Assembly (NCBI GenBank): GCA_037962975.1
Contig: CM075673.1
Coordinates: 17,530,001 to 17,594,000 of the forward strand
Length of the DNA stretch: 64,000 nucleotides
Direction: 5' to 3'
Origin: Clitoria ternatea
Lineage: Eukaryota; Streptophyta; Magnoliopsida; Fabales; Fabaceae
Every line of letters begins with the position of its first letter. The first letter of the stretch is position 1. A program made the position numbers and the translations under genes. Shown here in pieces: positions 25,403 to 37,476 of the stretch. The notes under the pieces were generated by a model. The model was given only the letters and a program-made list of their open reading frames with translations. It had not been told where the DNA came from and searched no databases.

Positions 25403-26713
25403 TGTTAGAATCAAGTCTAAACTCAAAGACTAACCCCATGTGATTTGTTAATAATATACATCAAGACTCTTAGCTAAAGTGAAGTTTATACGCCTGTTTA
25501 TCTAATTCTTTTGTTCAAGTGTGACAGTAAGTACATAGAACTCCATATGTAAGGAATATGGGAGTCTGTATAACTCAAATCATTCTTAAAGTGAAGAAGT
25601 CTGTACTCACTCAAAGCTTCAATAAATCAAGCCATTCTAAAGTTACAGACTATGAGAAGCTCTCTCATTTCACCCTCTTCAAGTATTTTAAAAAGGATCT
25701 CTCCTATCCTGATAAGGAACCAAAGGATTTTTACTTGACATCTCTGTGCCTATCATCAAAAGGCATAATTAACGAAACAGTTAAAAGGCCTACTCACAAC
25801 ATGTCATAAGATGTTAGGAAAAGTTGAACCTGTACAGAACAGACAACCTAAGGTCAACTGCTATAAAGTGTACTTGATCACTTAAAATGGATAAACAAAA
25901 GGGATATTTTGTTGAAGACTATCGAGGTAATCTATTTAAGGAATTATCTCTGAAGCACGTCTCTGCACTTTGAATGTACGATTGTCGAGCAAATCAACAA
26001 CCTCCAAACTAAACTAATAACTATCTCAAGGAGGACTATAAATACAAGAAGCTTTCAAAATCAAAAGAGACTTTTACCCGTATTTTTCATCATTCTCTGA
26101 TCTCTCTTAGAAACCAAAAGTTTGAAAGACTCTTTCTAAAAAGTTTCTAAGTTCTTGTATTTTACTATGTAAGTCTTCTTTGTAGTTCTGCTTCTAACAG
26201 ACCTTGACTTATCATAGTCTGTAGCTTAGTGTACCTGTCTTAAACATTCCATATTCTGGTACACTGAGTTATTTGTTGTAACATCAAAACTTTCTATCAT
26301 TTCTTTTTGTAAGATCAGGTGTGTTGCTAGAGTCTATTAGTGTGGGAAACACTTGTGGCCTGAAAAGGCTTTTGAAAACATACTTGGGTGTTTGTAGCCA
26401 GGAGTGACTCTTTGAAACAATACTTTGGTTATAAGTTAGAAGTGGTTGGAGTCAAGAATACTTGAGGTATTGAGCTGGTGTTGTGATTGTAAAGGTGATT
26501 TTACAATAGTGAAAATCCTTCTAGTCTGAAGGGACTAAACGTAGCTTCTGCATTGGAAGTAAACCAAGATAAATCAACTGTGTGATAGTCTATCCCTTTC
26601 TATGGTCTGTAAAGATATTTAACTTTTTCTAACCCCTTGAGCAGTCCATAAAAGTTTTCAAAAAAAGTTTAAGACTTATTCAACCCCCTTTTAAGTTTAA
26701 CTCTATACCATTA
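25403..26713 (+). mobile_element. Copia-type (SIRE/Maximus-like) solo LTR
   Basis: A 1.3-kb block starts TGTTAGAATC and ends CTATACCATTA. It has a direct 5-bp repeat ACTTT on both sides (25398-25402 and 26714-26718). A strong TATA box (TATAAATA, 26037-26044) sits mid-way in GGAC-TATAAATA-CAAG context. The end has the TTATTCAACCCCC motif typical of SIRE-like Copia LTR ends. No primer site or pol sequence adjoins it, so it is a solo LTR. The 3' end is TTA rather than the usual CA, so the exact right border is uncertain. An 83-codon frame at 25558-25809 inside it has no recognisable domain. Confidence 0.65.
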
Positions 26714-27097
26714 ACTTTTTAGACCTCCGACTAGGCAGGCTTATAGGATGAGGAGTTCATTGTGTATAGAGGATCAACCATGTCCTAGCCATTTTCTTAT
26801 GATACTAAAGGTACCTGATGAGGTCCCTGTGGAGCTATTTTTCACAGCCTCCACGACGGCCTGAGCAGCCTCTGATCGAGACATAGAGGTTATTTAGAGC
26901 ATTATTCACCGATACGGAGACCCTCCACACCCTCTTAGTGCATAAGAGATAGATGAGATCACTGAGAAACAAACAGCCCTTATGGCAGATCCCCTAGGGT
27001 TCCCCTCACTACCTCCTATGGCCCCTAGATTCATCCCGCATAATGAGGTCCCCGTGGTTCTGAGAGATGAGGGAGCAGGCGCTTCGAGGGCACTGAC
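26714..27097 (+). pseudogene. Decayed coding-like sequence, left of the hAT insertion
   Basis: One plus-strand frame reads like protein with scattered stops: Pro/Glu-rich text, for example ADPLGFPSLPPMAPRFIPHN near 26980-27042. The composition changes abruptly at the hAT border (27098), and similar Pro/Glu-rich text resumes after 31540. It looks like an old mobile-element ORF split by the hAT insertion. I do not recognise the family. Confidence 0.4.
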
Positions 27098-27611
27098 TTG
27101 GTTATCAAAACTGGACCGGATCGGTCGGTCTGACCGGACTGGTTAGACCAGGAACCGGTGGCCTGTATGGTCTAGATGCATGAAAAACCAAGCATTTACT
27201 GAACCGGTTAAAAACCAATGAAACAAAAAAACCAGGTTTACCCGATTCAGTATATTTATTTTTAAAAAATAATTATAACGCCTAAAATGACGTCGTATTG
27301 GGCATTAGGGTAAAATATCCCTTTCTGATTTCATTCGTTCGTTGCTTCTCTGATCTGCCTTGTTCTTTGCCGTGTATCTTTATCGTCGAGCCTCTCCCAT
27401 CTGCCTCCATCTTCATTCCTTCGTCGTGCCTCTCCCTCCTTCGTGCTCCAGACCCTACGAGAGCCCTCCATCGTGTCGTCATTGAGCCCTCTATCTCCAT
27501 CGTGCTGTCTTCATCGAGCTTCGTGCATCGTGGTGTTAAAGTCAAGCTCCCTCCATCGTAATGCTGTCATCGAACCTTCTCTTCCCCATGGTGAACCTCT
27601 CTCTATTTCAT

Positions 27612-28110
27612 TGAACCTATGCTTTGCTGTTGCTGTTCATTAATTGCTTTGCTGTTGCTATTTATTAAAATTGTTTTGTTGTTGATGTTGATTGAAATAA
27701 TTGCTTTGCTGTCTCTGTTTATGCAAATTGTTTTGCTGTTACTGTTCATTGAAACTGTGCTTTGTTGTTGGTGTTCATTGAATGTTGCATTGCTGCTGCT
27801 GTTTATTGACAATGCTTTGCTATTGTTGTTAGTGAAAAATGTTTTGCTGTTGCTGTTCACTAAAATTGCTTTGTTGTTGCTGTTTATTAAAATTGGTTTG
27901 CTGTAATTGCTTTGCTGTTGCTGTTCATTGAATATTTCATTGCTCCTACTGTATATTGAAAATGCTTTGTTGTTGTTCATTAACATTGCTTTGTTGTTGT
28001 TGTTCGTTAAAATTGCTTTGCTATTGTTGTTCAATAAACTTGCTTTGTTGTTGTTGTTTATTAAAATTGATTTGTTGTAATTGCTTTGTTGTTGTTCATT
28101 GGTTCCTAAA
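27612..28110. repeat. Degenerate TTGCTTTGCTGTTG-type tandem array
   Basis: About 500 bases made of variants of a roughly 40-45-base unit, TTGCTTTGCTGTTGCTGTTCATTAAAA and relatives. The array gives artificial Leu-rich frames on plus and Asn/Ser/Lys-rich frames on minus. It lies in the 5' untranslated part of the hAT element. Confidence 0.75.
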
Positions 28111-28164
28111 CTGATAGCATTTCTTCAGTTCATTAGTTCATAGGTGTTGAAATATGTTGTTTGG

Positions 28165-28560
28165 TGTTAGTTCCTTTATATAGAAATTATTTTTCATGAC
28201 TTAATTTAGAGAAAGCAACTGAAATTTGGTGTTGCTTCCTTTATAGAAATTATTTTTCATGACTTAATTTAGTTAAGGTAGCTGAAATTTGGTGTTGGTT
28301 CCTTTATAGAAATTATTTTTCATGACTTAATTTAAAGAAGACAATTGGAATTTGGTGTTGATTATTTATCTCATAATCATGAATCATGATTGATCAATGA
28401 ATTAATTTAGAGAAGGCAACTTCCAATTCATTTTTTATCTATTGTTTGGTATTGATTTTTTATCTCATAATCATGAATCATGATTGATCAATGAATTAAT
28501 TTAGAGAGGTCAGCTTCTAATTCATTTTTTATTTCTTGTTTGGTGTTGACTTTTTATCTC
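28165..28560. repeat. Two consecutive tandem repeats upstream of the hAT transposase
   Basis: First come about three copies of a 70-odd-base unit containing TTTATAGAAATTATTTTTCATG. They are followed by about two copies of a roughly 110-base unit containing ATCATGAATCATGATTGATC, itself palindromic. They share the GGTGTTG and GAATTAATTTAGAGA elements, so the second unit probably grew from the first. Confidence 0.7.
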
Positions 28561-28609
28561 ATATTTTGATGTTAATGGTTGATTAATTGGTGTTGCCTTA
28601 TAGGATAAT

Positions 28610-30985
28610 ATGGATGTTAATGCTTCTCAAGATAACATCAATCCTACTCCCTCCAAGGCTAGTAACCCGCACTCTTTCAAGCAATCATATGATAGCATTT
28701 CTTCAATTCGTAGAAAGACTGACCCTGCATGGGACCATTTTGCCTTTAGAAAAATAGGAAAAACTAATGTCTATACTTGTCTATTTTATGACAATATAGA
28801 TAAAGGAGGGGGCATAATAGAATGAAACATCATCTTGCTAAGATATCAAATAATCTCTTGTCCAAAAGTCCCTGAAGAGGTTCGTCATCAAATGAAAAAG
28901 TCATTAAAGAAAGTCAAAATGAATAAGGAAAAAGAGGACCTTGATGAAGTATTTAGATGTAATGAAGAGGAAACATAAGACCAGTCATCTGCCCAAACTA
29001 ATCTCAAAAGGAAAGCTGATAGTCCTTTCTCTTCTTACTTTGCTCCAAGGATTTGCCCTGGTGCTCAACCAACCTTGAAAAGTGTATTGGCCAGCAAAGC
29101 TGCAGTGCACAAAGCTAAGTTAGCAATTGCTAAGTGGATGTTTGAAACCTGCATTCCTTTTAATGTAGTAAATTCACCTTATTTTTAACCTGCCTTAGAT
29201 GTTATTTATGCTATTGGACCTAGTTTCAAAGCCCCATCTTATCATGAACTAAGGTTGAACTTGTTAGGAGATTGTAAGAAAAAGTGTCAATTACTTATTG
29301 AAACATAATGGGCTAATTAGGCTAAGTTAGGATGTACTATTATGGCCAACGGTTGGACTAATCAAAGGCAACTAACACTAATAAACTTTCTAGTTTATTG
29401 TCCTTCAGGTAATATTTTAACTTTTAGGGTTTAGGGTCTAGGGTCTTGTTTATTGTACAACCATGTTATGTAGATTCAAAATTCTAATTCCTATACAGGT
29501 ATATCATTTGTGAAATCTGTTGATGCATCAAATATTGTCAAAGATGCTAGTACATTATTCAACTTGTTTTATGAAATTATTGAGTGGGTTGGGCCTAGGA
29601 ATGTTGTTCACATAGTTACCGATAATACAACTAACTATATAGCTACTAGGAAAATGATACATAACAAGTATGAAACAATTTTTTGGTCTCCATGTGCTGC
29701 TCATTGTCTAAATCTTTTGTTGAAGGATATTGCTGCTAGTATGTCATATATAGCTGAACTTGCAACAAAGGCTTCAAAGATAACTATTTTTGTTTACAAT
29801 CATATGATTTTCTTGTCTTGGCTAAGGAAAAGAGCAGGCTAGAAAGAAATTATACGTCTCAGGGTGACTAGATTTGCCACTACATTCATCACATTGAAAA
29901 GCATTTATGATCACAAGAGTGATTTGCAAGCTTTGGTTATGGACAAGCACTTCACAACTCATCGGTTAGCTAAGACTTCAACTAGAAATCTCTTTAGTGC
30001 TATTGTTCTAAAAAGTAAATTTTGGAAAAATTGTTTCACAATATCAAAAATTATAGCCCTATTATCACTTTGCTAAGGGTTGTAGATGGTGATGAAAAAC
30101 CATCATTGGGTTATGTTATGAAGGTATGCAAAGAGCAAAGAATATGATTAAAGAGATGTTCAAGGGTAACCAGGATCTGTATCATCCTTATACAGATATT
30201 ATTAAGGATAGATGGGACAAGCACTTTAAGTGTCATCTTCATGCTGCAACTGACTTCTTGAATCCAGTTTTCTTCTTTGAAGATAACTTTCATAAGAAAA
30301 GCAGAGTTTTGCATGCCATACTTAATTTGTTTGATATAAAGGGATTTGGAATTGATTTAAGTACTGGAATTCAAGAAAGCCAAATATATCGTCAGCGACA
30401 AGGAAACTTTAACCGAGAAAGCATTTATACTATTACGAAGACAATACGGCCCAGTAAAATTTAATTATCCTTGTGTAAAACTTTTTTTTATAATTTAAAG
30501 CTTAATTATTATTATCTAATATTCATTTGTAATGTGTAGATGAATGGTAGAGATTGTATAGAAGTAATGCTCCAAATTTACAAAAATTAGCCATACACAT
30601 CCTTAGCCAAACTGCATCTTCTTCTAGATGTGAGAGGAATTGGAGCCTTTTTTAACGCATTCACACAAAGAAAAAAATAAACTAGAACATCAAAGATTAA
30701 ATGATCTAGTTTATGTTTCTTACAACTTGTGTTTGAAGCATAGGTATATAGATTTTGTTTTAAAATGAAGCATAAGTATGCTTAATGCAATTTTATGATT
30801 ATTTTAAAAAATGGTGTGTTTATTTACTATTTAGGGTGCAAAACAAACAACCAACCTTTGATCTTGTTGATTATGAATCAATTGACAAAGTTGATTTTCG
30901 GGCCGTTGATGAAGCAATATCTCCTAAGTTTAGTGTTGATGATATTGAAGATATAATGTCTCATGAAGATAATTCCGGTGTTTGA
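28610..30985 (+). pseudogene. hAT transposase pseudogene (BED finger, DUF659, hAT dimerisation)
   Basis: The N-terminus (28610-28825) has a BED-type finger region, DPAWDHFAFRKIGKTNVYTC, with one finger Cys apparently lost (CLFYD where CLFCD is usual). Basic and Pro-rich linkers follow. The DUF659 core appears at about 29290-29840 (GCTIMANGWTNQRQLTLINF, then VVHIVTDNTTNYIATRKM and WSPCAAHCLNLLLKDI) and continues at 29856-30460. The C-terminal dimerisation segment is near 30580-30720 (SSSRCERNWSLF), and an acidic tail ends at 30985. In-frame stops occur after the BED finger and repeatedly later, and an intron-like gap sits near 29400-29500. It cannot encode an active transposase as it stands. 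Confidence 0.85.
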
Positions 30986-31539
30986 TGGTGAGTTGTGAAA
31001 AAATAAGTCTTGCTGTTTTATTTTTTTCATTGATGACCAATGTAAGTTCTATTTATGACTTAGTATGGATGGTTACTAACATTTTCAATCAATTTGCTAG
31101 GAGTTCAAGAAGTTGACAATGAAAAACTATAGGTATTGGAACTAACTGGTGCAAGTGATCAAGGTCCTAGCGGAGAAGATAGAATATATGTTTGAATTGA
31201 TCTTGATGATTATTATAATGATGTTTAAAGTTTAGGAATTCATTTTCTCAGTATGTGGAATTTTAGTGGACAGGCTTTTATTTTTTTATTTTACTTGGTT
31301 TAGTTTGGACTATGTTGTTTCAATCAATTTGCTAGGTGTTCAAGAAGTTCTCATTTTCAATCATTTTGTTGGATTTTTTATAAATATTAAGTTATTTAAC
31401 ATTTTAATTAATTATTGTTTAATAATAATAATAATTTATTATTGTTGATTCGATCGCCGGTCCGACCAGTGACCTTTGAACCGGTGCCCTCACCGGTTCA
31501 ATGACCGGTCTGGTTCTGAGAACATTGTATACCACTGTC

Positions 31540-32030
31540 AGTCAACGATGATGAAGACCTAGAGAAGTTTCCGTTAGAGGCACCTGTAGACCCTATGGCT
31601 GAGGACCCAGTTCCTCTTTTAGACCTGCCTCTCTTCCGGTGGAGCCTGTAGTAGCTTATGAGCCTGAGAGATTGGTAGATGTTCTAGTGCAGCAGGGAAT
31701 GTTAGTGATGACTCCTATGGATCAATATTTCGCTCAACGTCAGTTGGATCGATCTCGAGGATTCCTCTGACACATTCAGGAGCTATATGTACGGAGAGAC
31801 TGAGGACTTTGCAACTATGTTCACAACAACACAGGCTCTTTTGGCTGAGGCTTATGAGGTTTACAGTAGTCGGGTGCACAAGCTTATCCAGCAAGCCAGA
31901 GACTAGCCATCTACAAGCACAACTCCTTTCAGATCATCTTATCCCCTAGACCTATCTCAGTTGGCTGCCACTTCAGATGTTTTAAAGTCTCCATGGTTAG
32001 ACGACAACTTTATGGGCGGAAGTGATTAGT
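31540..32030 (+). pseudogene. Decayed coding-like sequence, right of the hAT insertion
   Basis: Plus-strand text rich in Pro, Glu and Asp (for example DEDLEKFPLEAPVDPMAEDP near 31552) with later stops, ending at a likely natural stop near 32026 before an AT-rich 3' UTR-like tail. It is probably the continuation of 26714-27097, because the composition matches and the hAT element lies exactly between. The family is not recognised. Confidence 0.4.
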
Positions 32031-32036
32031 TTAGTT

Positions 32037-32759
32037 AGGTTTCTTTTATTTGTTTATTTACTTTATATATTTTTGTATGGGAGCCTGCGTGCCCCTCTTT
32101 ACTTTCAATTGTACAGTTTTGTCTCGACCACTTTTGTATGTGTATAACTTTGTTATTTACATATGATGCTACTGTTCCACTATGTGTTTATCTTGTACAA
32201 AAAAATCTTCCATATTTCTAAAAATTAGTAACCTCTCAGTTAACCAGGATAATCTAGTGGAAGAGATTGTTCTAGTTAACCGAGGGTGTTACAGATTAAA
32301 AATAAAGTCAAGGGTCTAACTTAAATAAACATGGAAGATAGAGAACTAGAACAATTACTTAACTTATTTTATGTCTTAAGCCTTATATAATGATAGTTAT
32401 AAAGTGACATTTTTTTACGTTATGTATGGATGGAAATAGGCTAGCTCAGTCGAGTTAGGTTTTACATGGTCTAACTTAGCTCATGTTCTGATATTAGAGA
32501 CCTAAGACTATAACCTATTCTCAAATCCCCTCAATTCATGGATGTAAGAACCATTCTAAATTCGTGAGTATCATTGAAGGTTCAATCCGCTTCCATAACC
32601 ATTATTGTCGAGTGATCAGTAGGTTGAAACTTCTAACCCCCCTTCGTTTGTTTAAATTGATGTGATTAGGTATGTTTTGGGCTTCCGAGTAGTTAGGATT
32701 AAATTCAATTTACTAGAATCAGCAAGCGGTTGACTAACCAACGAGTGCCGATGTGTTTT
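32037..32759. other. 3' tail of the decayed ORF and adjoining repeat sequence
   Basis: UTR-like AT-rich sequence followed by text containing GGGTGTTACA near 32284, which resembles an LTR end. No gene is visible. Confidence 0.4.
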
Positions 32760-33560
32760 AGTTGTAGGTTAGATTTTGGAACAAAACCTAAACATGGAAA
32801 CTACTTGGGATTCTTGATTCCAGGTAAGGGGCAACGATATATATTAAATGTATGAAATATGAATGAATGAAGATATAAACATATAAGTTGATGTGAATTG
32901 TATATCTTGGTGGTGGTCAATTATTGTGATGATTGATATTGATTGTGAATAATTAAGTTGTTAATTATGATGATTATAATGATATGAAATTAATGTTGAG
33001 TAATATCATCCCTTTGTTAAATATACTGAATTGTATTGTTGATGTTGATAATGATAAACAATATGGTATGGTTGTTGTTGATGTTGATGTTAGTGGTGAT
33101 AAATGATGTTGATTATTGTTATTAATGTGAATGATGAACCATATGATGTTAATGATAAGAATATTGATAACGATATAACACATGGTGATGGTACCATGTT
33201 AGTCATGTTATATGATTAATTAATATTGTGAAACCCTTAGTGATGGTAACCAAGAGGTAGCCCTTGTGATGGTAACCAAAAGGCGATTATGATATTATTG
33301 ATGTTTGACATAGCATATGCATAAAACTGCTCATAGGATGCAAGTGTCCTATGAGGGGGCCCAGATGGGAAGGTGGACTGATGGTAAGACACAGACCCTG
33401 TGGTGATTCCTTCAAGATCTGTAATTGCTCTAGATTTAAACTCTAGAGCTGGCCAATAACACCAATTATTGAGTTGCCGTAGTCACCTAAAGTGATGGTG
33501 TTGCAAATGGGTGAACAGTTCGGTACTGGTAAAATGAGAATATATATTGAATTCTTTAGC
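32760..33560 (+). repeat. LTR-like repeat, plus-oriented diverged copy
   Basis: It matches the reverse complement of 35424-36540 at several ordered points: TTGATTCCAGGTA (near 32814), GGCCCAGATGGGA then CACAGACCCT (near 33359-33410), and GGTGAACAGTTCGGTAC (near 33511). Order and spacing agree, so both are remains of one LTR family. The copy appears to lack its right end. Confidence 0.6.
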
Positions 33561-35045
33561 ACTAAAATATAATTCCATCAAATAGAGTTGGATTCATATG
33601 CATATGGATTAGAATAATAACATTAAGCTAGGTGAGCTATGATATAGTAAATAAGGATGTGTGATTTATAAGCAATTATATATTTGTTGTATGTAATGCT
33701 AAATGGAAAAGTACTTGTTATGTTGGCAATGGTGATTGGCAATAATTTGAATATTGATTGTGATTATATCATTGTTATATGAACTAGATGGTGATTGATG
33801 TTCCAAATGGAATTTAGTTCATTATTTGTCACTTGATATATAATTGCTCTCCCCTTACCATTTTTGTTTTATAGTGAACTTCACTATATGGCGAAGCGTA
33901 GAGAAGTGTCGAAGATACTGGATGACGCTAGTCGTATTTTGATATTGTATACATATAACTTGTATAATTTTAGATTATGTTAGTAATTAAATATTTTGGC
34001 TGACAATGCTTAAATTGATAGTGGATTAGGTAACTAGTAGATGCCTCACTGGAGGTTGTATGTAGTTGATGGTGATGCATGTGTGTGGTATGCTTGATTG
34101 AGCCATAGAAAATGATCCATATGCCATATGTATGTATGTAATGTTATGGCATGTTGATGTTTGATGAAATGAGTAAGAACTGTCTAGTGTAATTAAATTG
34201 TTATTAGCTTAAGCCCGGGAACTGCCTAAGTGTGTTAAATGGATGAAATAGGATGATAATTGTATGTTATCAGGTGGTTAGGTAATATGACCTAGTTAAG
34301 GCCATGATGAGTTGATGAAATGGTGAAACCCTAGTAGGATTATAGGCCTTATATGTCAGCGTAATTTCATGCATGAATTTACATTTATTGTACCTAGGTT
34401 GCATCCACGTTTATTGTTATGGGTAGGTATTGTCATCATGCATGGGGTTGGATGGCATTGATGTTTGAGTGCATGACCATTTTACAAAGGTCTAAAGGAC
34501 AAAAGTAAGCAAAGTGGCATGGCAGGGCCTCAACATCACCATGCTGGTATGTGGGTGTGCTAATGCTAGATGCCAAAGTCAAAAGTGGACTCCCAACCTT
34601 TGAGCATTGCCACACTCCACGCTGGGCGTCCTAACATTGGGAACCTAAACTTGGGCCAAGTGCACGCACATCACCAAGTTGGGTCCTCGGCATCACCATG
34701 CTAGTTGCTTAGTGTGCCTAGACATAGGTGTGGTAGTCTCTTATGCCCGAACGTAAGCATGTTAGAAGGATGGGCATGTTTACGTTGATTGGTGGACGTT
34801 ACCACACCCAGCATTTGGCTAGCACACCATGTTTGGGTTTATCCATCCTAATCTCGTTGTCTAAGATTGTTACGATGGTCGTACGACATAAACGGTCAAA
34901 TGTTGAAAAAAATTTTGGTCCCCAAATATCACACGACAAATTATGCTACACATTTGTAGCATTCATGTGTGAGATTTTATTTTGGTCAACGCCTTGGGAT
35001 TTAAGGCGTCACACTTTTACTCGTATCAGAGTGAAACTCTTTTAG
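33561..35045. other. Unclassified repeat-like sequence
   Basis: 33561-34200 is AT-rich and featureless. 34480-34760 is more GC-rich, with repeated words such as CATCACCATGCTRGT (near 34529 and 34693). A 100-codon plus frame at 34743-35045 has no recognisable domain and I do not call it a gene. Confidence 0.35.
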
Positions 35046-35128
35046 CCCACGCTTTGTATTATATTTTTGGTGTTATAAATGTCAAATGTATTAGAATTTA
35101 AAGAAGAAATGTAATATACGAGTAAGCT

Positions 35129-35420
35129 TATGGATAAATGATTCTTATTTTTTGTTTTATTTAACATAAAACAGATTTTGTTAAAAAATTTAACCTTGCT
35201 CTTATTTTTCTTATACTTTTAAGTTTTATTGATATTTTTAGTTTTATTGGTTTAGTTTTATGAATGAGTAAAAATCAAAACATTTTCATAGGTCATTTTT
35301 TCCTTAATGATGTTTAGAGTACTTAATTATGTTCTTATCTTTTGTTTTTTAAATTTGTTTTATATGATTTCTCATTTAATTTTGTAGGGAACGATTACGA
35401 AATAGGTTATGGAAGATGAA
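35129..35420 (+). repeat. Dispersed repeat, copy 1
   Basis: About 290 bases that recur, in the same orientation, at 58327-58640. Shared landmarks are CTTATTTTTTGTTTTATTTA, TTTTATTGGTTTAGTTTT and the end TTTAATTTTGTAGGGAA. It looks like retrotransposon LTR or leader sequence. Confidence 0.65.
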
Positions 35421-35423
35421 AAA

Positions 35424-36540
35424 TGTGACACCCTAATTAATAAAAATATGGAATATGATTTCTCATTTAACCATAGTAATATCAACTACCTATCCAGTTC
35501 AACCACAATTCATTCTTGAATATAAACATCATTATTTAATGTCATTTAATGAAGTTTGCAATACCTCAAATGCAAACAACACAACAATACATATCATGAG
35601 CTATCCAATAACTTCTCAGTCTCAATAATTTTATGCGAATGCATATGCACGGAGATTCAACTCTAATGATGGGAATTACACTATATAATAATATATCTCA
35701 GCTTCTAGCTGATTCGGCCATTTTACAGGTACCAAACCGCTCACCTATTCATTCAACACAGTCACTCCTAATGATAGCGGTAGTGTTGTGGGCCGGCCTT
35801 GAGTCCTACTTGAAGGCGGTTGTGGAATCCAAAGAAACCACCATAGGGTCTGTGCCTTAACATCAAGCTACCCTCCCATCTGGGCCAGCATCACAAGCCC
35901 CATGTAGTCCTATATGCGTCTAAATGCAAATGTTAATCTAAACAATTATCAATCATCAATAAACCACTTGATTACCATCCTCAGGGGCTACCACTTGGTT
36001 ACCATCACCCAGGATTTCATCTTAACATACCAACAAGCATAGCATGCAACAACCAATAATTGATCATCAACACAACATTTATTTAGCTACCTTAACCATA
36101 ATAATCATAATCAACATGTAATAATAATTGCAACCCCATGCCAAGTTTCAGTGATCAACAACTAATATCATATCCAAATATTGCAACATCATGCAATTTA
36201 AAATTATAATCATCCATTCATCATCAACGCATACACATGAACGGAACCAACATATTTAAAAATTGCCAGTCAAACCAACGATAACAATTAAAGGGTATAT
36301 AGCTGACGACCGTAAATAACATCATCGTCGTCGTCGTCGTAGAATTCATCAGGCATCAATCAATCAATATCACATTCATCAATATAAATAAGCATATATA
36401 CCTCTATCCGTTCGTAATCTATACATTTAAGATATAATATTTCCCCTACCTGGAATCCTTGATTCCAAAGCTCAAACGCTCCTCGAACGCTTCGATTCAA
36501 TCACTGATTTCTGGTTTCCAAGGGCAGAAATTTGTAAATT
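35424..36540 (-). repeat. LTR-like repeat, minus-oriented diverged copy
   Basis: It starts TGTGACACCCTAA on plus, a typical LTR terminus. It matches 32760-33560 in reverse complement: CCTCCCATCTGGGCC near 35871, GGGTCTGTGCCTTA near 35847, TACCTGGAATCCTTGATTCC near 36448. A (CGT)n run lies at 36326-36341. No internal domain or partner LTR adjoins it. Confidence 0.55.
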
Positions 36541-36929
36541 AACAATAATTATTTTAAAAATTTATATGCTACTTAGAAATCATAATTTTTGTGCTCAAAT
36601 AACCAACCCTTATAATTCAATAATTACGATAAATTCTAAGATTTAATAATTATTACTATTAGTGCCTAATTAACCAATTCACATAAATTCTAAAATTTAA
36701 TAATTATTTTAATACCCTTTTTATTAAAAAAATCAAGTATTCTCTTTAACCTTTATAAAATTTTCTTTTGTTCTTAAGCGATTATATATTCAAAAACATC
36801 ACTAGTGCAAAAAATAGATATGACGACAGGATTTAATCACGGTTATGTGATAACCGTAGTCATAAAAAACGCGGTGGCATTTTTGAAATTATAGGAAACA
36901 TCTTTAATCACGGTTGATGCGGAACCGTG

Positions 36930-37325
36930 GTTATATCACCTCTATAACCACGGTTACTTTAGAACCGTGGTCATATCCCCAATTAAAATTTTATAATTTA
37001 AAATTTTAAACTCCCCTATAACCACGGTTACTTTAGAACCGTGGTCATATCACCCCTATTACTACGGTTACTTTACAACCGTGGTCATATCCCCAATTAA
37101 AATTTTAAAATTTAAAATTTTAAACTCCCCTATAACCACGGTTACTTTAGAACCATGGTCATATCACCCCTATTACCACGGTTACTTTACAACCGTGGTC
37201 ATATCCCCAATTAAAATTTTAAAATTTTAAATTTTAAACTCCCCTATAACCAGGGTTACTATAGAACCGTGGTCATATCACCCCTATTACCACGGTTACT
37301 TTACAACCGTGGTTATATCCCCAAT
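36930..37325. repeat. 114-bp subterminal tandem array of the CACTA element
   Basis: Units begin CTCCCCTATAACCA at 37011, 37125 and 37239, giving a period of 114, with partial units at the edges. Each unit has two ACCACGGTTACTTTA...ACCGTGGTCATAT palindromic pairs and an AATTAAAATTTTAAAATTTAA spacer. Confidence 0.85.
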
Positions 37326-37476
37326 TATTATTTCATTTCCCTCCCCTGCAACTCATTTCACTTTTCTAAAGTAACTTTCGACTCTTCATTTCCCTCCTCA
37401 CCCGCAACTCTCTTTGTTCCTATTCCTCGTCTTCTTCTCTTCTCTTATCGGTAAAACACTGTTGCTCATTCTTCGC

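Larger units (their letters stand above)
27098..31531 (+). mobile_element. Decayed hAT-superfamily DNA transposon, 4.4 kb
   Basis: The ends are imperfect inverted repeats rich in ACCGG. The left end has TTATCAAAACTGGACCGG (27102-27119) and the right end, as reverse complement, TTCTCAGAACCAGACCGG. This is the style of plant hAT elements. An imperfect 8-bp target repeat is GCACTGAC (27090-27097) and CCACTGTC (31532-31539). Inside are low-complexity tandem repeats (27.6-28.6 kb) and a plus-strand transposase pseudogene (BED finger, DUF659 core, C-terminal dimerisation region). Many stops and the diverged termini mark it as old. Confidence 0.75.

Noticed and set aside
27603..28034. 143-codon Asn/Ser/Lys-rich frame on the minus strand
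   Set aside because: It is the translation of the TTGCTTTGCTGTTG tandem array; every frame of such an array is open and biased.
29424..29444. Telomere-like TTTAGGG motif
   Set aside because: Only two clean copies, in an intron-like gap of the hAT transposase pseudogene. Too few for an interstitial telomere tract.
34743..35045. 100-codon frame, plus strand
   Set aside because: No domain, no supporting splice or codon signal, and it sits in repeat-like sequence.
36326..36341. (CGT)n run as a functional motif
   Set aside because: Too short to be more than a microsatellite seed.
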